64,000 bases of DNA from Chamaea fasciata. Lineage: Eukaryota > Chordata > Aves > Passeriformes > Sylviidae. The notes under the pieces were generated by a model that was not told the DNA's origin, did no database searches, and worked only from the letters and a program-made list of their open reading frames with translations. The translations under genes and the position numbers were made by a program. Location of the stretch: NCBI GenBank assembly GCA_029207755.1, contig JARCOQ010000008.1, positions 32,524,521 to 32,588,520 of the forward strand, written 5' to 3'. Below are positions 43,301 to 51,724 of this stretch, piece after piece (the stretch's first letter is position 1; every line of letters begins with the position of its first letter).

Positions 43301-43779
43301 TCATGGCAAGGACTGGAGAGGAAAGCTGTCATTCCAAAGGCAACAGCAGTCTTACCATCAGCTTCAATGGGAAGAGTTCAGATGGGAATTTCAGAATTTG
43401 GCTCAAGTTCAACAACAAAACCGAGTTGTAATTGAGAGGTTTTGTAGAAGAAAACCATATCTGGTGCATAACATCTATCTACTATAAGGTATAAGCACGG
43501 GTATTAACTCCAGGATAGGAGTTCATGGGCAGAAACTGAAAATATATAATAATTAAAGTATCTTTGCCACCCCTTCCAATGCTTGATTTTAACAATATTT
43601 TTTTGCTAATCCATTACTGACTTTGCAAACTTTCCATGAATTTAGCATAAGAAAAAATGCAGTATTCCATGTTCAGAAAATGCCCTTGGAAAAGAAAAAA
43701 AGAGTAGATAATATTTCAGTTGTATCTCTACTTACAGCAAATCCAAAGGATGATGCACTGTATCTCATTACGGAGACAG
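10329..43779 (-). CDS. TMEM163: TMEM163, zinc transporter / synaptic vesicle protein SV31; partial, exons 3-8 joined
   Basis: Joining 43779-43736, 42596-42505, 29037-28941, 15303-15192, 11866-11725 and 10389-10329 on the minus strand gives one open frame of 181 codons plus stop (548 nt). All five introns begin GT and end AG, and split codons are restored at each phase-1 or phase-2 junction. The product matches TMEM163 as I remember it: blocks such as SAIVLWRYSNAAAVHSAHRE, KFMLGKVLTSRALITDG, VLIGLTISAYG and the C-terminal VRQTRHYEMFE. The family is a CDF-like, six-helix zinc carrier of synaptic vesicles, endosomes/lysosomes and plasma membrane that binds Zn2+ and works as a dimer. Window residues 1-181 align without gaps to human 109-289, so D16 and D20 correspond to human D124 and D128, which are reported to matter for zinc. 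The N-terminal cytosolic tail and most of helix 1 (exons 1-2) lie off the right edge. The exon numbers assume the eight-exon human structure. Confidence 0.96.
10390..11724 (-). other. TMEM163: TMEM163 intron 7
   Basis: This 1,335-bp intron runs from donor GTGAGT at its high-coordinate end to the acceptor CTCCCTGCAG. It is AT-rich. It contains A-runs (near 10999-11012) and an AT-rich stretch of TATTTAT-like words near 10480-10505, and I see no other element. Confidence 0.9.
11725..11866 (-). CDS. TMEM163: TMEM163 exon 7 (TM5 and TM6)
   Basis: Two bases (GT) complete the split glycine codon of the DGFNSLVGG motif. Forty-six codons follow, through LTISAYGI, and the exon ends with AA of a lysine codon. 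The acceptor is CCCCTTCTAG and the donor is GTGAGT. SLVGGIMGFSILLSAEVF is TM5 and the WFLDGSIGVLIGLTISAYG segment is TM6, separated by the short polar turn KHNSSV. The Asp and Asn of DGFNS and the Asp of FLDGS are conserved polar residues at helix ends. At 142 bp this is the largest coding exon in the window. Confidence 0.97.
11867..15191 (-). other. TMEM163: TMEM163 intron 6
   Basis: This intron is 3,325 bp. It contains an A23 run at about 12361-12383, a small inverted/direct repeat at 13182-13211 (AGCCCTattAGGGCT within repeated ATTAAGCCCTA) and a short hairpin at 14168-14185. No repeat family could be recognised. Confidence 0.9.
12361..12383. repeat. Poly-A tract (about 23 bp)
   Basis: An uninterrupted A-run in intron 6. 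No LINE, SINE or processed-gene body adjoins it on either side that I can recognise. Confidence 0.85.
15192..15303 (-). CDS. TMEM163: TMEM163 exon 6 (TM4 and cytosolic loop to TM5)
   Basis: The exon starts in phase 0 with GAT GAT (DD). It encodes 37 residues, DDFLYSVSVLSGILCTALAV then IKFMLGKVLTSRALITD, and ends with one base (G) of the following glycine codon. The acceptor is GTTTTTCAG and the donor is GTGAGT. The hydrophobic LYSVSVLSGILCTALAVIKF stretch is TM4. The KVLTSRALITD segment is highly conserved and leads into helix 5. Reading past the donor gives an unrelated tail (ECHIDPAAF...) that is intron translation and not part of the protein. Confidence 0.96.
17041..17080. repeat. (TCTAA)n pentanucleotide microsatellite
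   Basis: Eight consecutive 5-bp units are visible. Units 4 and 8-1 (the seventh) read TCTCA and the other six read TCTAA. Further TAATC-like words flank both ends (from about 17036). Confidence 0.95.
18481..18810. promoter_or_regulatory. CpG-island-like intronic segment, putative regulatory element
   Basis: By eye this segment holds about 23 CpG dinucleotides in about 330 bases, with GC clearly above the surrounding intron. It includes GGCCGGAGC, GTCCGGCCCCGGGAC and CAGCGCGGGG. The observed/expected CpG ratio is roughly 0.8, whereas the flanking kilobases contain almost none. It is followed by an AT-rich TTTTAATTAAAG motif. No exon or promoter could be assigned, so a regulatory role is inference from composition alone. 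Confidence 0.4.
28941..29037 (-). CDS. TMEM163: TMEM163 exon 5 (TM3)
   Basis: The first base G completes ATG (Met) with the AT left by exon 4. The next 32 codons run from ACVILGVIFLLSSICIVIKA to the loop HDLAKRVLPEV. The acceptor is a T-run followed by CCCCAG and the donor is GTAAGG, the only donor here that is not GTRAGT. The exon ends in phase 0. ACVILGVIFLLSSICIVIKA is a clear hydrophobic helix (TM3). The split Met replaces what I remember as Ile in human (EYIACV), a conservative change. Confidence 0.95.
33246..33452 (-). repeat. CR1 LINE fragment (older subfamily, 3' region)
   Basis: On the plus strand the sequence runs GGATGGAAGGAACCTCC, GTCATCTGGACCAACC, GGGAGCCTAGATGAGATT, GCACCCTGTCCA, CACATCCCTGGGGAGGTTGT and GATTGATTGTTCTCACTGTA. 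This is the order and wording of the reverse complement of a CR1 3' region of the older CR1 type. It is truncated and diverged and has no coding capacity. Confidence 0.85.
33555..33602. repeat. Short tandem repeat of TGTATTCATATT
   Basis: Three near-identical 11-14 base units (TGTATTCATATTC, TGTATTCATATT, TGTATTCATATTC) are followed by a decayed fourth. The array lies about 100 bases to the right of the minus-strand CR1 fragment. Confidence 0.85.
33838..34012 (+). repeat. CR1 LINE 3'-end fragment
   Basis: The words GGAACAGTTTCCCAGAGAGG, CCGTGGAGGCTCCGTCCTTGG, GGAGACCTGACTGGATGAAG and the terminal CCTACCAACCTG...CTGTGATCCT follow the plus-strand order of the CR1 3' end. The fragment lies about 0.4 kb from an oppositely oriented CR1 piece, so the two are independent insertions or a rearranged pair. 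Confidence 0.85.
36535..36812. repeat. 144-bp tandem duplication (two copies)
   Basis: Copy 1 (about 36541-36684) and copy 2 (from 36685) align at a constant offset of 144 with no indels over about 130 bases. Shared words include GTAGAATTTTGGCCAAATAT, TTTCAGAAGAAA, TAGAAATTTTCAGTG and CTCCTCCTATAAAGCAG. They differ at scattered single bases, so the duplication is not very recent. 144 is a multiple of three, so a plus-strand open frame (36561-36872) runs through both copies. I do not recognise the encoded peptide and regard it as noncoding. Confidence 0.92.
42505..42596 (-). CDS. TMEM163: TMEM163 exon 4 (TM2 with zinc-site aspartates)
   Basis: This exon encodes 30 residues from FDATLDVLSS through SAHREY plus two bases (AT) of the next codon. 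The acceptor is TCTCTTTCAG and the donor is GTGAGT. The two aspartates in FDATLD are four residues apart, one helix turn, the spacing expected for an intramembrane metal site in CDF-type transporters. They map to human D124 and D128. SAIVLWRYSNAAAVHSAHRE is the end of helix 2 and the short loop before helix 3. The histidines in that loop are typical of the family. Confidence 0.95.
42597..43735 (-). other. TMEM163: TMEM163 intron 3
   Basis: This 1,139-bp intron lies between the 44-bp exon 3 and exon 4. It has donor GTAAGT and acceptor TCTCTTTCAG, is AT-rich, and holds nothing else I recognise. Confidence 0.92.
43736..43779 (-). CDS. TMEM163: TMEM163 exon 3 (44 bp, end of TM1 and start of TM2)
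   Basis: This short exon encodes VSVMRYSASSFGFA, preceded by two bases (CT) that finish a codon begun in exon 2. The acceptor is TTTCCTTCAG read on the minus strand and the donor is GTAAGT, both close to consensus. It ends on a codon boundary (phase 0), so exon 4 starts directly with TTT GAT. The peptide is the loop after the first membrane helix and the lead-in to the second, directly before the FDxxLD zinc site. At 44 bp it is the shortest internal exon seen here and is easily missed by automated prediction. Confidence 0.93.
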
Positions 43780-44544
43780 CTGAAGGAAAGAAAATATTAT
43801 TTAGAATCACTTTAAATTTTCTTTGCATTTTTTTTTTCTTTTTCTGTGTTTCAAGAACTACAAAACCAGTTTTAACACATGGATTTACTTTCACCCAATT
43901 CCTACTAGAACAATCTGACCCAACACTTTAAAAATGTCTACAAAAAGACCTTGTGCCACAGGAAATGGTTAGAACACTCAAGAGATTTCTTCCAAAACTG
44001 TAATGGGGGAGATCGAGCAGCGTTCAGAAAGTCTGCTCACAAAACAAGCTGTGTTTTCAATGCAGATTTGAGCAAAAACATTTCAAAACCACAATATCAA
44101 ACTCTCAGAAAACTTAACACATCTCAAACTGCTCCTTGTTCCAGCCAGGAGTTTCAGGCCACCTGAACTGGATGACAGAAAATTACACAAGCCCATTGAG
44201 TCTTCTTGAGTGCCATCTTTTTGACAAAAAGCCCAAGGGTAACAGCCCCAAGAAATGCATCAGATCCCACCATTTCAGTGGCTTCCAATGCAAAAATATC
44301 ATAGGGACAGTTTTGACCAACCCTGGTTTTGACCAAATAGTACCTTCTAAAAAATAACCAAGACTGAAAATTAGCTCATACCTAGAAAAAAACCCATAAT
44401 TTTAAAAATTTTTATTCCTCACATCCTAATTTCATCACCTCAGTTTCCAATTCTAGGAAGGCCTGTGTCAGAAGAAATATTCCAACAGCCCAGAGGAATA
44501 CCAGGGAAGAAGCAGGCAGCAGTGGAAGAGGAGTCTCCTGGAGA

Positions 44545-44938
44545 TTCACAGAATCACAGAACGGCTGGGTTGGAAGAGACATCCAAGATCATCGAGTCCA
44601 ACCCTGCCCTGACACCTCAACTAAACCATGGCACAGAGTGCCACATCCAGCCTTTCTTTAAACACATCCAGGGATGGTGACTCCACCACCTCCCTGGGCA
44701 GACCACTCCAATACCTTATCACCCTTTCTGTAAAACCTTCTTCCTAATATCCAACCTATATTTCCGTTGGTGCAGGTTGAGACTGTGTCCTCTCGTTCTG
44801 TCAGTGGCTGTCTGGAGAAAGAGACCAACCCCACCTGACCACAACCACCCCTCAGGGAGTTGTGGAGAGTGATAAGGTCACCTGGAGAGTGATAAAGTCA
44901 CCTCTGAGCCTCCTTTTCTCCAGGCTAAACAGCCCCAG
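44545..44938 (-). repeat. CR1 LINE 3' fragment, best preserved copy in the window
   Basis: The plus strand reads TTCACAGAATCACAGAAC (the inverted CR1 3' octamer tail), GGCTGGGTTGGAAGAGAC, AAGATCATCGAGTCCAACCC, ACCATGGCACAGAGTGCCAC, CTCCACCACCTCCCTGGGCA, TTCTTCCTAATATCCAACC and CCTCCTTTTCTCCAGGCTAA, the reverse complement of a CR1 3' end. It is 5'-truncated, as is usual for CR1, losing similarity after CAGCCCCAG near 44938. It contains a 20-bp internal tandem duplication. The low divergence suggests a fairly young bird subfamily. Confidence 0.93.
44864..44903. repeat. 20-bp tandem duplication inside the CR1 copy
   Basis: GGAGAGTGATAAGGTCACCT is followed directly by GGAGAGTGATAAAGTCACCT, one mismatch in 20. 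The CR1 consensus has this word once. Confidence 0.93.
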
Positions 44939-47900
44939 AGATGGGACTCCATCAAATGCAGCTCTCAGACTCACCCAGCCAGGCTCTCAAGCACTGAGCA
45001 GCTCCACCCCCCCTTGCTGTGTTTCGTGGAGGACCATCTGAACCTCTCCTCCCTGAATAAACTCACACAACTCCAGCTCCGGCGTTAAGAGGGCTTGAAA
45101 TAAAGCCTAAAAGGATTGATTTGACTACTCTTATGTGAACAGATATCAGCTAACTTAACAAGAACACATTTTTGTAGAAGAAATAAACAAATAAAACAAA
45201 AAAACAGACTCATCAACGACTTTGTCAATCTTAGGCTGACAAACACAATATCTAATTCTCAGTGTTCATTAGAGAAGTTTGGCAGAACAGAAACACTACA
45301 ATTTGACTGTTCTTTTCAGTAACAGCAAGCTGCAGTTCTGTGGCACTTATCTGGATAAACAGAAACTAAATTCTTGGAAAAAAACCCTTTTTTTAATGGA
45401 TCTAAGACCTAGGTCTGGTCACAAGCATGCCAGATGTCACAAATACTTGGACTTTACCATTATATTTGGCCAAAACACAAAGAAAAGTCATCAAGGTTCC
45501 TCCCTCCAGACTCCAATTTTCTCAAAGTTGGAGAGTACTGAAACAGTGTAGATTTACATCTCCCTACCACTTTTAACCATGATTTCCCACACTTCATTCC
45601 CTAGGTATAAAAAGAAGCTATATTTTTTGATCAGACCTGCCACTGATCTGCAAATTTCAACACTTCACTGCATAATAATATATTGCCTATCAAATTTTCA
45701 TTGTCTGCCTCCTTAGAGGCACACAGTTTCAAAATCTGCAGAAATTGCAAAAAAAAATTATGGGGATTCACAGGTACATACAAACTCGCAATGTTCCTGT
45801 CATTGCTGCTTCCATATGATGCAGTTCAAAGCAACACTTTTACTCCTACTTCTATTTCTAGCTCACCCCTCTAGTGGAATTAACTCCTCAGTTTTTTCCT
45901 GAATTGCCAGTTTCCTTCCCAACCCAGATCCAGACTTTAAACAAACTAATTTTATGGTTCCTTTAAAAATGAATATGTAATTTCTCTGGTGATGAACTGC
46001 ATACAGATAGCCATACCTTAAGGATGCTTGAGGGGACGTACTTGGTATATTTAAAGCGCAGGGAATTCAGCATGAGAACTATTTTTATTTTATGTATTCT
46101 ATCACAGCAGTAACACACAATCTGTTTGTCCTGAGCTATCTAAAACAGCCATGAAAAAACAAGTATTGACTAACAGTGTCACAATTCTGCTCAAGCCTTT
46201 TTGCTAATTAGTGAATATAACTAGGGCTGGTATCCTACAACACTACCTTTTAGTGGTAGAAGGCCATAATAAAGGTAATAAAGACCTTTTAAGCACTGGA
46301 AAGATGTATTTCTATATTATTTATTTACATACTGGTTTTCTAATGGAATAAACGAGGCATTTCTTTTCCTTTCAGGGTCAAATAACAATGTTAAAGAACC
46401 TTCAGCCCTGACTTAAGCACATTAATACTTCTAGCTGGCAAGTACAGTCGTAAAGCTCCCCAGTAAATCATCCCAGCTTAAACAGGATGTTTCTTCACAA
46501 ATCCAGGTTCTGCGGCAGTGAAAGCAGCTCTAATATTGGATTACAGGGTATCACCAATAGAGGCTGCAACAGACCAACCACATCCACTAAAAACCACTGG
46601 TTCCCACTCCAGAAACTGCAGCTGGAAAGACTCTTGGGGAAGTATTTCTTAGCATTTGAGAGCCCTGGGCGAAGGGAAAATTGTGGTCCTTATGTCCTCC
46701 AGCATCACTGCTGGGCTCCAGGAGAGATGCAGGGATGAGCCACGGAGCTTTTGCTTATCCCTCACCTTCCCTCTTCTCTCAAAGTGCATTTCCAGCACTT
46801 TTTATTTTTCCAGATGGGAATAAAAAACCCCCCAGAGATTCCTGATCTCCATACTGAGCCAGAACAATGGTGAGAAACAAGTAATGAGGAAAGAACAGAT
46901 CAGGCAGCTTAAAACCACTGTGAGGCCACACTTAGCAGCTACACTGCCATGACAGTGGGAGCCTGCTTTTAGCTGCTTTATTGGCTAAATTGGACAACAT
47001 TTTATTACCTCTACAGTAAAGCAGATAATCCTAATGCATTTCCCTGACATTTGTAAACAGAACTTGCAAGCAATCAGAAACTAAAAATAGAGCCAGCAGC
47101 GTAAGCAACAAATCTACCACTGTCTCCACCTGCACAGCAATATCAATTTGTGAAGTCTGCCAGCCTATAGGTCAGGTTTTGGTGGAACTCCTTCAACCCT
47201 TTCAAAAGTGGGCTTTTTCCCATACATTCTACCCTCAGCAAAATAAGGGGTTTATTCATTTAATGTACCTCAGAAAGAAATCATGAAGCTAGGGCCTTAA
47301 CCACAAAATAGCTCCACTTTAACTTTCCAGAAATCTAGTCTGCCACCAGCCCTTCTCAGGTTTAATCAAGCTCAGATCTGTTCTAGGGTGAGAGCCCTGC
47401 AGTTACCCTGGGACTCTCATCTCCTTCCCTGACTTGGGAGAGCTCCCTGGCACCTTTTTGTACAAAGCTAGAAGACTGGAAAGAGGATAGAAAACTAACT
47501 CTGACTCCAGGTCTTTCAAACAAAAATTTTGGGGATGAGTCTGACTACAAATGAGAGATGGTACATAAAAACTTGCTCCTCCACCTGCCATAAAAATCTC
47601 CTCTTACCTACTCAGAAAGGGGAAAATTATTTTTAGGAATCTCATCTAGATGGGACAATCACTCCATCATGTTTGCTTTGAAATTGGTCTTTCTAAAAGA
47701 CACGCTTGGATGTCAGCACGTAAAATACCAAGGCTTCAGAAGCACATGACCTGCACTTGGCAGAAATCAGTCAGGCAACTTGAACACTGCTGAAAGTGGT
47801 GGACTTATGTCTCTATATATTACCATGCAGATCCTGCAGGTTGTACAGTCACGAGCAAGAGGAACTGGAAGTTCTGCTGAATCAGAAGTGAGACTGAAAT

Positions 47901-49058
47901 ACAGTCTGTTTTCATTGCCTGGTGTTGGTAAAACATCTAAAACTAATGTTACAACAAATATTTCAAAAAAAACCAACATTCCAAACGGAGAAAAACAAAT
48001 AAGAAGTTATTCTCTAAAAATCCCTCACAACAACTGAAGGCAAAGAACAGACACGTCTGATAATGTTAATACTTGTTAAAAATGCTATTGACCCTGAGCA
48101 ACAGGTACACCTACCTTTCCTCAGGTGCCTTCTCCCTTCCCTAAAATTCTAGCAGAGCAAAATTTAAGGATTGTTATGCACATGCATTAAATTTCTGCAG
48201 TCAGCAGCTACAAATGGCTGCCACACATTCAGCATCTCAAACACAAATCTGCCAGATACCTTACCTACAAGGGTAGATCCAGAGGCATCCACCAGTGTCA
48301 TATTTCTAGATCCATATTTCTATCCCAAAGTAATTGGCAAAAGCATTCCAACATTATCTAAACAAAATCTTCTGCTCATTTTCCCAGTTTATATTGCACC
48401 AACACAGTAAAGGCCCTCATTTCTGCTCAGAACCATTACACTGTTATGTATCTACCAAGTGACGCCTAAATCTAATGGATACCAAACCTGGGTCTTCATC
48501 TCATTAGAATTTAGACCAATTTTAAAGAAGTCTCTAAGAGGGTTCATTTTTCCATGCGCCTGAAAACTGTCACAGCAACACTGTTCAGAATGAACTGCAG
48601 GAGACTCATAAGAGATTTCAGTCCTTGGGGAAGTTCAGCTCTGAGAACTGAGTGAATGGGGCTCTAGAGCCAGACATCAAGTCTTCAGCTCTGCCACTGC
48701 CTGGGGTATCACTGTCAGGCCAAGAAACCACAAAAAGCCCTCAAGGTAACACAAAAATATTTGCAGATTCAGTAAGGGAATGTTGCTATTGGTAGCAGTA
48801 AAGCTTTCCAGGATAATTATCTTTCCTTGTCTATTATGCAGTTAATTATTTTGCTTTTATGTTTGGCAACAATCAAATCTTTAGCAGCTGCAAACTTCCA
48901 TAACTTCATTTACTTCAGTGAACCACAACAGTGTGTATCAGCTGAAAGTACTCTTCATTTATTACTATAGAAACAGTAAAGTTTCAGGACTTTGTGAAAA
49001 GTTTGCCTTTGAGTTTAATCTAAACAGTTCTTTCCAGTTTGTCCACATGTTATCAGAT

Positions 49059-49108
49059 TTTTTTTATTATTTATTATTGTTGTTGTTATTATTAATAATA
49101 TTATTATC
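49059..49108. repeat. TTA/TTG-rich trinucleotide-like low-complexity tract
   Basis: A run of T is followed by TTATTATTTATTATTGTTGTTGTTATTATTAATAATATTATTATC. It is a degenerate (TTA/TTG)n simple repeat. Confidence 0.85.
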
Positions 49109-50080
49109 TCCTACTTTGGGATTTTCTATATTAAGTCATAATTTTTCAATGTTTCAATTTTAGAAGCTTGTAAAACCTGGTTTTGTGGTTCTTGAAAAGA
49201 AATGCCAGTTCTCCCCTAACTCCCTTTGCTTACCTGTTTTTTGTTTTCATTTGAAGCTGATTATCCATTATACCATGGTGCTCAGCAAGAGTAACAAAGA
49301 ACAGCAAAACAGTCCAGTCCTAAACCTCATTTAGGCTGCAGATTCCCTGCTGTTTTATTTCCTTTCACCTTCCCTTTTGCCACCAAAAGAGCAGCCAGGC
49401 TTCCCCTGGCATATCCCACAAATGGGCCAGACTGGGCAAACTCATTGGACTGCCCAATCCTGAACTGTGAAATAACCCTACTACAAAAAACAAGGTATAA
49501 CTTTTCAAATGATGAAAATATTACCCTTGTGGAGAACACAGCGACCCAGCCGTGACACACAGCAAACTGAGTGATATAAAGAAGCCTGATAGAAAGCCCC
49601 TGAATGACAAAGACACACAGACACTGACAGTAAATCTGTTCCTGATTTCAGAAAAAGAAAAAAATAATGCCTGGGATATCTTTTAACAGCTGCTGAAATA
49701 TTTTCTGTCTACAGCAAGCTTTCCCTGCCACCCTTCAGTGAGTAGAGCACTAATAAATGGTCAGGCAGCTACACCAGAGCTGTCAATTTTCTATGGCACT
49801 TTCCCAGCATGGCTGGAGATGGACACCAGGAACCATTTCTTTAGGGAAAGCTGTTTGTAAAGACAGAAAACAGACAACTCCCATCGGGCAGAGTTAGCAG
49901 CAATTTCCAGGGCTGCTCAGAGCCCATACAGGAGCAATATTCCAGCAATATTCCAGCATGTGCAAGGGCTCTGCAAAGCACAGGAGAGAGCAGAATCCCT
50001 CCTGTCTGGCATCCCACTGCTTCACACACTCCCGTGCTTCCTCTCGCAGGTGCCAACCTTCTGTTTCGAAACAAGATCAT

Positions 50081-50125
50081 CTCAAAAAAAAAAAAAAAAA
50101 AGAGAAAGGAAAGAAAAAAAAAGAA
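50081..50125. repeat. Polypurine A/G tract
   Basis: About 18 A are followed by GAGAAAGGAAAGAAAAAAAAAGAA, an almost uninterrupted purine stretch on the plus strand. Confidence 0.85.
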
Positions 50126-51707
50126 CACAAATAAATCAGAGCAAAGGAGGACTTGGACTTTTTTGTTTAGTTTTGGCTTTCCAGGGGGCCAGAACTAAAA
50201 GAGGGCCCATATGTTACAGCTCCAGGCTGAGCTTTATTGGGATACTAAATGCATATGTTGGCATTTCAGAATAGAAATAATCAAACTTTTAGGTCTATAA
50301 AAAACCAGTGAGATATGTGGTGCAAACTCTCTGCAACTGAATATACAGGTGCATGCTTTCATCTGTTGTGTTTCAAATGGGGTCACTTGAAATGCCCAAA
50401 ATAACTCACTGCAATGACATTAAAGCACATTGTCTTTTAATGAAACTATGTATTATTGATGCCCCAGCTCCAAATATAACAACTGAAATGGCCTGGAATG
50501 TTGCAAATGCTTGTAACTGCACATTTACCAGGGAGGTTTTTGCAGCTTATGCCTATAATCCACAAGCTTTGTAATTTCAAGCCTGGAGTGAGCTTCCAAT
50601 ACCAAAGGAAGCACTTTGACCCTGAACAGGGACAAGGAAGGAGTGGTACCTTGGCTAAAAAAGCCACGAATTACCACAAATGTTGGGTGAAATCAGACAC
50701 ACTCAACAGCTGTTTCTAAAGCTCTCTGGCCAAGATTGGTAACTCGCTGTATCCAGGCAAGGGTTATCTAGATTTAATGACCTGGAAGACTCTCCAAACA
50801 CAAAATTTCTCCCTTTTTTTTTCGTTTTACTGACTGCAGGCTGTCAGTAAAGCGAAGCATTGAGGTTCTACTCAGCAAAAAAACAAACAAATAAACAAAA
50901 AAAACCCCAGCCCAAACTGTTCTTGGGAGTCTGACCAGGACACAGAGGTGAAGACCCTTATCTGACCTCAGGGTTTCTGGAAGCTTCACAGGGATTCAAC
51001 AAACTCATGTTTTATAAATGCATCCTCAAACCTGTAACAGCTTGGACACAGATTAGACATTTTTACCAGTCGTAGAAGGTTTTCTATTGTTAAGCAAAGA
51101 GATGAAACACTGCCATTACTCTCAGGTTCTGGTAAGTTCCCGTCCTGTGGTCACATTAGAAAGATGAAGAGATCCTTTCAAAAAGATAATTAAAGACAGA
51201 TATTGTACAAAAGCTCAGATGTATTAACACAGAATTTATATGCAAGGATTCAGGCTAACTGCAGCACAGCCAACAATAAACGTATGAATATCATTGGCTC
51301 TGCCATTGGCTGTGTATTGCTGTCTGCAAGAAAAAAAATACTGGTTATAACTTTAATTTACAAGGACAGCCCACTTAAAAGAGTATAACCAGTGAGAACT
51401 GCATCCCCTGCCCCTGAAAGGGTTATCTGTCTCCATTCCTGTAAAGAAGCCTACTGATTTCATTTTAAAAAGATGCTCAATTTGAAGTTTGCCAGATTTA
51501 GACTAGAAGAAATATATCAGAAATGTCCAAGTGCCAAAGTTCCAGATTTAGGGTATTTTTTAATTTATTTTTGCTCTCTATTTTCATACTGCTATTTCAT
51601 ACTTGACTGTGAGCAAGTTGGGGTAATTTAGAAATCAAGAGCATTAAAACAAACCAGTGATGCTGTTAAAAAAAAAAAAAATAGAAACAATTAAGTATCC
51701 TCAGAAC

Positions 51708-51724
51708 ACAGACAGACAGACAGA
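51708..51724. repeat. (ACAG)n short microsatellite
   Basis: Four consecutive ACAG units (ACAGACAGACAGACAG) are seen in intron 2. Confidence 0.8.

Noticed and set aside
43673..43894. A 73-codon minus-strand open frame read as a standalone gene
   Set aside because: Only its central 14 codons are the TMEM163 exon 3; the rest is flanking intron read through.
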